A model generated the notes under the pieces. It saw nothing but the letters and a program-made list of their open reading frames with translations, did no database searches and was not told where the DNA came from. A DNA stretch of 64,000 nt from Ciona savignyi (taxonomy: Eukaryota; Chordata; Ascidiacea; Phlebobranchia; Cionidae). Of this stretch, positions 10,201-22,200 are shown in pieces (within the stretch, counting starts at the first letter, position 1; the number at the start of each line of letters is the position of its first letter). The stretch lies in NCBI GenBank assembly GCA_000149265.1, contig CH002018.1, positions 1,127,752 to 1,191,751 on the forward strand. Reading direction: 5' to 3'. The translations under genes were made by a program, and so were the position numbers.

Positions 10201-13200
10201 GCATTGTCATAAAAATATGATAATATTAATTAAATTTTATAACATAATCAAACCAACATGCATAATCTACCAAAAACCTCTTTGGTTCCATAGCAAAACA
10301 TAAAAACTTTTCATTAGAAAACACAACACACACCCAAATTAAGACTAAAATTCTACAGGGCCAGCGGCTACTTAACCATTGGATTAAGCAGCCGCTGATA
10401 GATGTGAACCACTTGGAAGAGAGACTGAGCGTTGTGGAAGCATTTGTTGAAATATCAGAGCTCAGAAGATCTCTTGCGGATGAACATTTGAAAAAGCTTC
10501 CCGACTTTGACAGGTTGGTTCTGGAAAGGACATTTATGTTTATCCTCGTAAATGGGAAAACCAAGGAGGCTGGCACACAGGTAATCGTCAGATCACCTCG
10601 CGCCCGGTTACATGAGCTATTGCAGTGGGTTGTGTATGATTCACATGTTTCTTTAAATTGGTAGAACCCATTAATCCGCTGGGTTCAGGCAATTCCCTTA
10701 AGTGCTTNNNNNNNNNNNNNNNNNNNNNNNNNNNNNNNNNNNNNNNNNNNNNNNNNNNNNNNNNNNNNNNNNNNNNNNNNNNNNNNNNNNNNNNNNNNNN
10801 NNNNNNNTATTGTAGTACATTGTATTTTTGATAGTTTTACTCGACAAAGGCCAATCCCCCCTTAAATGTCTTTTAAGTGCTTTCAATTATTTTTTAGCTC
10901 ATAAACAATGCCTTTTCTTTGTATAAACATAGAAGAGCACTGTACACTGTATACTTTATAAAATTTCAAAGCAAAATATCACTATTTTATTTTTTAAATG
11001 ATTTTTGATCCTTTTTTATTTTTCCTCTAAACCAAATTTGCTGCATTTTTTTATTACCAAATGCCCTAGTATTGAAAATATAAAGTAAACAATAGCCTGT
11101 TTCTACCTTTATGATCTTTGCTATTCCTTCCGAATTAGAAATATTTTTAAAAAAGAGTTTTCTAATAAAAAAAGAATTGCGTTTTATATCGTATTTGGCA
11201 GACTTGTTGCTAATTTCTCCCTCTCATTGCAGACTCTCGAAAAAGTTCCATCGCAAGAAAGCATCATTGCAGGACTCTTATCGTGTTTACCAGGTGACAA
11301 TTAACCTGATTGGTTCTTTTGTATCTCAACGCGGCAAACTTTCTTGTTTACTGTATGTAACGCTTCGACAAGGTGTGGGGAAAAAAGGAATGAAACTAGG
11401 TTTCGGGCTACTTTGAGTAGGTTTTGGGAAAAACTAGGTTTGACTAGACTGGTTCTTAAACTGTGGGGCGCATCCCCCTTGGGGGGCGCGAGCATGACAG
11501 TGACATTGATGAAAAACAGCTCTAAATTACAGTCAAACTTCGCATTTCTCGTTAACACTAATCCAATAGATTAATCTGTGATCTAGTTTTAAAAAACAAT
11601 TTTGTCTGGGCTATAATTCGTTACTGTTTCAATTTTCGCTGTCTTATTTATATCGACACTTCGTTATATGCTTCGCCTTCTATTTTTCGTAAACTTGATT
11701 TTTGAGTAGGTGAGGCGTGAGCATGAATCACAAATCTCAAGGGGGGCGCGACTGAAAAAGTTTAAGAACCACTGAACTAGACTAAGTTTTCAAGGTTTTC
11801 GGGCTTTGACTAGGTTTCGGGAAAAGGGAAATAAGTTAATGCACCATAATCACTTGTGCCATCGACATAGCCTATATACAATAACCGAAGGGATAAATCT
11901 TACATTTACATGTACAACATTCATGCATATCTGCCTTGCCCAAGGACACAATTAAGTAGCTACCGACCAGTTTCAAACCTGCAACCCCTCGACTGAAAAG
12001 GCGACAATCTAAACAAACATGCTTATCGATCTTTGCCACCACGCTTATCAACACTTATTGCTTTGTCCAAGGACACACCCGCATACAATGTGTTTCATAC
12101 AAACTAATTTGTCCGACCGGTTGATCTGGTGGTTAAGTGCGTCGCCTTTCAATCGAAAGGTTGCAGATGCGAAACTGGTTGCTATCTATTCGGTTGTGTC
12201 CTTAGACAAGGCACTTAACGGACATTGCGTGAACCCAGCACATTAATGGGTTCTACCAAATTGAAGGACGTGGCTATCATACACAACACACTGCAATACC
12301 CCCGGCAACCCGTCGGTGGGCGCGAGGTGATCTGACAATTGCCCGTGTGTTAACCCCCTCGGTTTTCCTATCTACGGGGATAAACATGAATATCCTATCC
12401 TATCCTAATATTGCAAAAACACTCAGGCAATTAAGCAACTTCCATACATATGCGAGAGCATGGAGAAACATGCGGAGGAATTGGAAAGTAACTACAACCT
12501 GCTGAGGGAAATGTTTATTGCTCCAATACGTCAACTTCTACTCGACTTTGAGAAGTTTACGGAAATGTTGGACTCGACTCTTGATTTTAAGATGGTAGGA
12601 TGGGTTTGAGGAGTTGGATTAACCTAATATTGATATTTTGGGTATTATTACATTATTATAATCACATGACTCTTGCTGCCCTGTTTTTTTGTGTTTCTTT
12701 GCTTTAATAAAACTATCAAATATTTTTCTTATTGTCAATATCGAAACAAACAATAAACTAGCATAGGATATATATTTTATCTGTTAGAAGAAAATGCATG
12801 TTACGTTTTTCCACGTGCATTTGTCAGTTTGTCATCGGTCCACCGTTGGTTTTCTGAAATTTTAGAGTGTGTTGTATATTATTAAGACTTTTCATGCAGT
12901 TTTCACAAGCTATGTCAACCAAGTGTCTTGCTCAAGCCTTATAAACATGACTAGCTCATGACTAGTTTCGATCCTCTAGCCTTTCGGCTAAAAGCCCAAG
13001 CAATAACCAACCAATCTATTCGGCCGAACACATCATTCCTCCCACACAGGTGGAAAGGCACGAATACATGGTGAAGTGTGACTTTGATCCTGAGCTCCAG
13101 CGCTTGCGATCCAAGATGACTGAAGTTGAGGAAGAAATGGAAGAAGCTTTCACTGATGCTGCAACTCAACTTAAGCTGGAAAAGGGGAAAACTATTAAGG

Positions 13201-16200
13201 TGCAAAATATGATAGGGATAGGATATTCATGTTTATCCCCGTGAATGGGCAAACCAAGGGGGTTAACACGCGGGCAATCGTCAGATCATCTCGCGCCCAC
13301 CGTCGGGTTACCACAGTGTGTTGTGTGTGATTGAGACGCTCCTTTAACTCTTTGCCTCCCAACTCGCGATATATCGCGAGTTGGTGAACAAACATGGTGT
13401 CCCGCGTCCCTATATATAGGGGCAAATCTAAAATGCGATTTCTCCGCAACGCGTAATGTTAGAGAGCTCAGCTATGGCTCATTCGATCAAGGAAAGCCTG
13501 AAATTTATTCTCTGTAATTATCTTGGAGAAATATTCAAAATGTGAGGAGTGATAGCCTTTCTTTTTCAAGGCTTCGCCTGTGTTTTTGCTGAATTTTACA
13601 CGAGTTTACACGTGACTAACTCAGCGAATAGGAGTCGTGTTAAATTGGGGAGAAGCTCTTTTTGTCAAGCAAGTGTTTCTTTACATTCTCTGTGAATTTC
13701 GTGCCGTTGAGATAAAAAGGAGAGCGTTGGTGACGTTTTCGCAGCAGGCGGTTATGCTTCGTGTTCACCAAAGCATGAATCCAGCTGGGCCTGCTGAGCG
13801 CACGATAAAGAAAAAGGCGGCGAGACTAGCTAGTTCGGTGTGCCCTGCTTTGAAGAATATTGGATATAGTATTTGCGTTTGTTTGGTTTTGTATGCCCTT
13901 TTTACACTTCCTTCACTGTTCTTTTTTATACTTTTTACTATTTTAGTTCTACAAAACTAAAAACTTCAATGCGTTTTGGTTCAAGTTTTCATAATATAGT
14001 CAGAAAAAAGGGAAATTTCAATTACAAATAGTAAAAAAACTACTGAAGATAGAAATACAGTTCGAATTTTCCTGAGTACAAAAACTATTAGACAATCTAC
14101 ATTCCAATTTTCATATCATTTGGGCATTCCAATAATAAGTGAGTATTTCGTTTGTCAGTGCACCTCAAATTTTTCAAAGTCGAGCAGAATTTTCTTTGCA
14201 TAAAAAGTGGTGTTCACTAAAGTTTACATAATATATTCTTTATTAGAGGTAGATTTTAGATGTGCAGCTTGTTTAAAAGAGGGATAAATTATCTTTCCAA
14301 CCATACTAAATATTAAATCATAGCATAAACTTTAGAAAAACTGTGCTAATTTGAAAATGACTAAAAATTGTAAAAAACACTGCGGGACAGCATGTTTGAA
14401 TTAATGCATTTGGCCGGGAGTGAAAGAGTTAATTTGGTAGAACGCCTCATTCTACTGGGTTTAGGCAATGTCGCTGATTGTCTTGCCCAGAGACACAACT
14501 AGGTAGCGACCATTTTTCGGAACTGCAACCTTTTAGCTGAAGGTAACGCACTAACCCACGAAGTAAATCGGTCAGACTATATCTGTTAGGATAAAGATTA
14601 AACTGACGTTTTGCATAGTAGTCTGGAGTTAGTCTGGCCATGTTTTAAGCAAGCAGTTTGTTCCTGTAGAAGTATAGGCCATTTACGTTTTATTAAGTTT
14701 GGATTAAAAAAACGTAGAAGCGTTACTAACACGCGCGAGCTATCAGATTATCTGTAGCACACTGTCGGGTTACTGGAGCTATTGCAACGTGTTTTATATG
14801 ATTAATATGTTCTGTTTTATTTGCACACATTAAGTCACTAGGTATAAGTGGGTTCAAATACGTGTGCAAATTTAAAATATATTAAATACTAGACACTAGA
14901 CACTACAGCACTAAACAGCCCTACTCTAAGCCACCCCTACATCATTTCAAGCAAAGTTTCTCTATCTATACCTAATGAACTCATTCCAGTATGTTGATAT
15001 TAAAGGCCATACTCTACGATAATATCCAGCCCCACATTCACAGCTTGAACTTGCCCCCCAATTTGGCTACGTATTTCGTGTCACCTGTAAGGAGGAAAAG
15101 GCACTCAGACAGAACAAGAGATTCACCACCCTTGATACTAACAAGGCGGGGGTCAGGTAGGTCTTAAGCGATTTTTTTTTATAAACCTATTTTCCGAACA
15201 TCTTTTTGAACATAATCAATAATCACTGTCAGCAAAAGCTTTTTTGGAATTTTTAAAACTATACCACCTCATAAAAGGGCAATCTATATTATTAAAAAAA
15301 GCTTAGTGCCTTGGTTTATTGGTCCTTTTGCTTAAACACATACGCAAGTCCTTAATTGTCATACAACGGGTTCAGAGATTTCCAGTTCTTCGTTCGCTAA
15401 AAAATTACCACTTTAAAACGTTTCATCTTGTGTTTCCTGTTTGGCGTAAGATAATATGATGATTGCCCAAGTGATAGCGCCGCCTGCGTTTTACGTTTAT
15501 CTTGGTTCAGCATAAATATTCTATCCCAACTGGGCAACACTAAAAAGAGGGAAAGCGGGAAGGAGGGAACTATGAAAACTAATTACAACCCTGCCCCAAA
15601 CACTAATCTCAACCCCAGAACTAACCCTAACTCAAACCCTATGTTTAAAACTGACTCTAATTCCCTAATCTTCATTTAAGTGTGCAGTTTCCCTCCTTTC
15701 CTCCTTCCCGGTTTTCCTCCTTTTAGTTTTTGTGTTTTTTTTTATGATGATTGCCCAAGTGATAGCGCCGCCTACGTTTTACGTCCACATTGGATCAGCA
15801 TAAATATTCTATCCCAACTAAGAAACACTAAAAAGGAGGGAAAGCGGAAATAAGGGAAGGAGGGAAACTGCTTACTTAAAATATAAAAACTAATTCCAAC
15901 CCTGCCCTAAACACTAACCTCAACTCCAACCCCATGTTTAAAACTAATTCTAATGTTGTAATCTTCATTTTAGTGTGGAGTTTCCCTCCTTCTTGCTTTC
16001 CCTCCTTTTAGTTTTCACAATACCAACCTTCTTTAAATAAGCCTTAACCTTGTAATTAGCGACCGCCCGCAATCCCGCGTTCACCTGCCATCCATTCGTC
16101 ACCAGGTTTATCAACTCACAGTTGCAGCAACTGAGCGATGGTTACCAAGACCTCCGAGCTTCCTACGAGGCGCAGCAGGACGCTGTGGTCACCGAGATAA

Positions 16201-19200
16201 TGTCGATAGCGTGTGGGTACGCCGAACCAATGCATACACTTGGTGATGTGCTGGCAAAGTTGGATGTTCTTCTCTCCTTTGCGCAGGTTGGTTAGTGCGG
16301 TCGTGTGTCTGAATGGTTACCGCGACCGATACATATGGCAATTCTATAGAAAAACGGTCTTACTGGCGTGCCCATCATTGGTTTAAACTTGGCCTCAAAA
16401 AATAAATAAAGGGTAGTTTGCATTGATTAATTGAATAAAAACGAAAGAGCGTAAATAGTTAAACATTTAAAATGAAAAATGGCCATTGTTGTAAACCTAT
16501 TGCGTATCTTATCCTATTCTGATGCCAAGAAATAAGTGCTTGTATGCAACATCATTATTTAAACTGTGGGCATCATAGGTAGACTCGTGTACATTGCATG
16601 TGGGTACCCATGTTCATTAACAGAAATTTTGTCTGGCCGGTTAGTCTGGGGGTTTAGTGCGTCGCCTTTCAATCGAAAGGTTGCAGGTGCGAAACTGGTC
16701 GCTAGCTAGTCGGTTGTGTGCTTGGGCAAGGCAATTTTTCGACAGGAACCCATCGGAGTAATGGGTTTTACCAAGGGAACGTGTCTATCATATACAACAC
16801 ACTGCAATAGCTTCGGTAACCCGACGGTGGGCGCGATGTGATCTGACAATTGCCCGTGTGTTAACCTTGGTTTTCCCATTCACGGGGATAAACATGAATA
16901 TCCTATTCTATCCAGGCGGCAGTCACTGCTCCAACCACTTACGTGCGACCTAAACTCCAGCCGCTTGGAACCGGTTCCAACCTGATCAAACTGGATCAAT
17001 GCCGACATCCGTGCGTTGAAAGGCAGGACGATGTTTCGTTTATAGCAAACGATGTTTTGCTCAAAAAAGAAGAGCATAACTTTATTATTGTGACAGGTAA
17101 ATTGTCGATTTTGTCAATCTTCCTGGTTTGTGTGCCTACTGGATGATTTACATAGCGTGAACCAAAGGGTATGGGTTTGAATTCCACTCACGACGGAATT
17201 GTTTAGACTACTGTAAATGGCTAAGAAGGCTGATCAGGTTACGGAATTACATATATTACCATCAGATACATGATCAAGAAAACATATTTCTGAGGGTAAT
17301 AGTATGAAAAATATACTCTAAGAAAAATAACATACAGACAATATGAGTAACTACAGAGAAGGTCTCAACACTTGAATAATGAATTTAATTTTTCATCAGT
17401 GAATGATCATTGGCTTTATACGTTTTTGATTGTGGCAGAACACTAGCTCCCTTTCTCAAACATAACGAATGGGTTGTAGTAGAAAACGAATGGTAATCTT
17501 ATCTATTGGTCGCGTTAACCATTCGGCCACACGACCGTACGACGAATGGTAATCTCTATCTTCTCACATTCCCGAAATCGGGCTTGACGGGAATTACAGT
17601 GTTGTTATTACAAATGCAACGTTTTGCGTTTTATTACAGCACGATAGAATCCGCCGCGAAATGAAGTAGTTTAGATATAGTTTTTTTGTCAACGTTTTTC
17701 CTGATGCTGTCTGCAGCTGGTTTCGATCCCACAGCATATAGGTCAGACAGTCAGACGCAGTCAGCCTATAGGTCAGACAGTCAAACAGTCAGACGCGCTA
17801 CGAATGAGCTAAATTACCAGGCAAATTTTACAATATTCCAACCAATCCACAGGGCCAAATATGGGCGGCAAATCGACCTACATACGCCAAGTGGGCGTCG
17901 CTGTGCTGATGGCTCAGATCGGATGTTTCGTTCCGTGCGACAGCGCCACTGTTACTTTGGTGGACGCAATACTTGCCAGAGTTGGCGCCGGAGATTGCCA
18001 GGTAAAGTTGCCGACTTTATGTTCATTGACTTATATCTTGACTTATATTTTTATCGTACTTTACTGTAGGTTTCGTAATATTTGACTCATTTCTTGACTT
18101 ATCTTACTTTTTTATCATACTTTACTGTAGGTTTCGTAATATTTGACTCATTTCTTGACTTATCTTACTTTTTTTATCGTACTTTACTGTACGTTTCGTA
18201 ATATTTGACTCATTTCTTGACTTATCTTACTTTTTTTATCGTACTTTACTGTAGGTTTCGTAATATTTGACTCATTTCTTGATATATCTTACTTTTTTAT
18301 CATACTTTACTGTAGGTTTCGTAATATTTGACTTATTTCTTGACTTATCTTACTTTTTTATCATATTTACTGTACGTTTCGTAATATCTGACTTATTTCA
18401 TGACTTTTTTGACTGTTTATTCTCGATTTTGTACTTTCGTTGCTCTACTCCGACGGCAAATTGGTTAATTGTTCAATAGGACTATACTGTACAAAGGGGC
18501 CTGTCGCCTCGGTAGCGTGTCATGTGCGTTACTTTTTGATGAACATTCCTCTGTCTCTAATTCTTAACGCGCCGAACCATCAACCTCATGATGGCGGAAT
18601 CACAACTCTTCTTCCACTAGTTACACCTTAAAATCAGTCCCTTTTCCACCAAAAAATAGCTTCCTTAATACCATCCATTGTCCGTTAAAGATGCCATAAA
18701 GCGAACTATATTTGTCTTTAACAAAAGGTGACTGATTCTTTAAAGTCTTAAGCCGTAGGTCTGAAATGTTCCCACTTTCTAAGTACGCCATACTGTCTCC
18801 CCCCAAATTGTTTAATGTCATTAAAGCGAATTATACTTTTCTTGCAAAAAAAGGCGACTGATTCTGAAAGTTCTTAAAACTGAAAAGTCTTGTCTTAAAT
18901 ACTCTCACTTTTTAACTACGTCATGCTGTCGACCACAGGCTCAAGGAGTATCAACCTTCATGGCCGAAATGCTCGAAACTTCCTCGATTTTACGATCAGC
19001 ATCGGCCAACTCGCTTATAATCGTCGATGAACTTGGTATGTATGAAGGCTTGGGTTCTGTTTTGCCGTGTAGAAGATTGGATGCAGTTTTGACCGTGTAT
19101 GGGCCAACGGCAGACACTATAGTACCCGTAGTCATCAGAATATATTTACATTGCTACAAAAGTCAAGTTATTGAAGTTATTGCAGTGTGTTCGATTATCG

Positions 19201-22200
19201 ATGTGAAAAGTATCCGTTCGTATTCAGTTGCGATTACGACGCATTTGACGTGTCACATTGGACGTTTAAATACAAGTACATGTACATTCTTCTGGCCGAA
19301 TGGTTACCGTGACCAATTCAAACACAACTTACAGTTTAGCAATGGACCTAGTTATGATGTGGATTTTAAACTTGGCCCATGCAGTATAGAAGATTATGCT
19401 TGTAGAAGTCAGATCCGCGAACTTAGCATCGTTTTTTTCTGCCAATCTACCTTGTGTCCGTAGTCGGTTGATTATTTCCCGTGTGGTTTTAATCGTTGTT
19501 TTAAGATCCATTTATGATAGATCTGATTGAAACCACTGGATTCAGCAAACGTTCGTTAAGACTTTTGAAAAGACCCGAACACGATACATATTACACCACG
19601 TCAGCTTGCCGGTATCTTGCAACCTGTTTATTTGAATTTACTAAACCTTATCAGATAATAAACACTCTACATTGTCGCCGGCATATCGAGCAAGACTGAA
19701 CAAGTCTTATTGCATTTGAATCGTACACCTTCTAAGAACAATACATTTCGCTTAATGGCATCATTCAAAAACTAACGATAAATGGCGAAATTATTTTTTT
19801 TTTTTGGGGGGGGGAAAGGGACTGATCTTAAAAGGTCTGTATCGACTGCTGGTGCGGTGTCATTACAGCAGATGCCGGTCTTTCAACGTCCCTGTTCCCA
19901 CCCTCGGGATTGTTCCATGCAACGTGTGCAGAATCGCCATTACCACGCGCCGGCTGCTGAACCCGCCACAAAACGCAATTACCAAGGTTTAAAGCGCCGC
20001 GACCACACCAAGCCTTCGTCGGCCAGTCTGTCATTGGAGTTCCAAATTAACGCGACCTTAGAGCCATAGGCCGCGAGTCGCACACAATTCCGACTATTAA
20101 TACGTCAATCAGCGTCATCGCCTGATAGCCACTGTGCTCTGCTGTTCTATAAATGCGCGTTTTTAATTCGAAAGCAATTGCGTTCCTTTGAGCAAGGCAC
20201 TTTGTAGTGTTTATTAAGGTCGCAGCCTGTTGCGCCTTAGTTTAGCACGAAAGGCATTTGATCCTGCAACAGAGGCCTTTAATCTACGCACAAAGCCTGT
20301 CACTTACTTGTGGCTTAAACAAAGGCGACTTTAGAGTCGTGCGAGTGCGTTATGTCAACATCAGACCACTGCGCTCATTTATCTATCCGCATAGCTTGGT
20401 CGTTGGATCGAAACCAGGCGCTGGCGTAAGAAGTTCTATAATTAAGCATGTTGTGGTCGCCTTGAAAAACCGATGGATTATTGGCTTGAAAAGCAGCAAC
20501 ATCTAAATCATAACACGCAATAGTTACCCAAGGGTGGGCGCGAGATGATGTGAAGAAGGTTACATGTTTGCCAGCGCCGATGTGTTACTTTCCTTATCCA
20601 CTTGATGAAACATTATTGTTCAATCCTATGCCATATGGGTTGTAGCTTTAATCCCACTGGGACCGTAATCTACACGATTTTGTTGGCAATTTTATCGCAT
20701 TGTTTACACCGCTGTGCAGGTGCTGCATGGTAGATGGTAGACAAAGTACAAGGTCTGAGTCGAGGTTATGGTAAAGAACATAATTGCCCTCGAACCAGTG
20801 TAATGAAATGGATTGCTTAATTTCCCTAATTTTAGTAGACGGTTTACCTCTTTCCCTCCATTTAGTGTTGCCCCATATAATAACACGACCCAAAAGGCTA
20901 ACAGAAAGTATAACATGTGTGAAAATATCACAATGTGACCTACTATTTTTGGCCAACTATCTGCCTATTGAGCCGTGTTATTAACAGACCACGGTGTTGC
21001 CAATTTTGAGTAGAATTTCTGACGCCTGCCCACGCACATTGTACTGTATATGGTGGGGAAACTAAAAGGAGGGAAGGTGGAAAGAAGGGAAACTGCACAC
21101 TAAAATGAAAATTAGGGTATTAAAGTTATTTTTAAACATTGGGTTAAAGTTAGGGTTAGTTCTGGGATTGAGATTAGTGTTTAAGAAAGGGTTAAAATTA
21201 ATTTTTATAATTTTGGTAAACAGTTTCCCTTTTCCCTTTCCCTGCCTTTAGCATTGCCCGTACATGGTCCCCTTCGTTATACCGTGTGCTGTCAATTAGT
21301 CATAATCTCGTAAGAATTGGTCACATTGATCGCGACAAAAGGCACAACCCGTTCATAACTCGGTCGATGTAAACCCGTCGGAAATTGTCAGAATGGACCA
21401 CAATGATTGACAATTGTGTGCACAGGGAAACGAGCTTACGAATAAGTAATTTGGATAAAAACGAAGAGTAAACTAATTTGAATAAAAACAAAGAGTAAAG
21501 TAACTTAATCAAAACGGAGACTAAAGTAACTTGAAATGTAAGATTTAAAAACATAAACCATAAACTTCATGTTAAATTACTTCCATTTATGATATACATT
21601 TTAATCATAACTGGCGTCATAAATATCTTAGACTAAAGAAACCTATAGATTATTTAATAAGATACCGATCAGAAATTAATGCTTGAATAAGATATTTATA
21701 ATGCCAACTGTGGTTAAATATATACCATAAATAATAAGTTTATACTTTCTTTTCATAGTTATCTGTTTTTTGTAATGTTATCCAACTTTTTCGATTTTGT
21801 TATTTTCCATTCTAATAACAATACATTCTAATCTTATTATAACAAGATAATTATAATGCCAATTGTGATAAAATATATTCCATAAATTAAAAGTTTATAC
21901 TTTCTTTTCATAGTTATCTGTTTTTTGTAATGACATCCAACTTTTTCGATTTTGTTATTTTCCATTCTAATCTTATTATAACAAGATAATTATAATGCCA
22001 ATTGTGATTAAACATATTCCATAAATAATCAGTTTATACTTTCTTTTCATAGTTATCTGTTTTTTGTAATTACATCCAACTTTTTCGATTTTGTTATTTT
22101 CCATTCTAATAACAATACATTCTAATCTTATAATAAGATAATTATAATGTCAATTGTGATTAAATAATATTTCATAAATTAAAAGTTTATACTTTTTTAT

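Noticed and set aside
13637..13960. 107-codon ORF inside the TTAA-flanked element
   Set aside because: No transposase residues, no homology I recognise, hydrophobic low-complexity end; probably chance within the element.
19782..20069. Overlapping ORFs on both strands in the CpG-rich islet
   Set aside because: No start or splice context and no domain; explained by high GC reducing stop codons.
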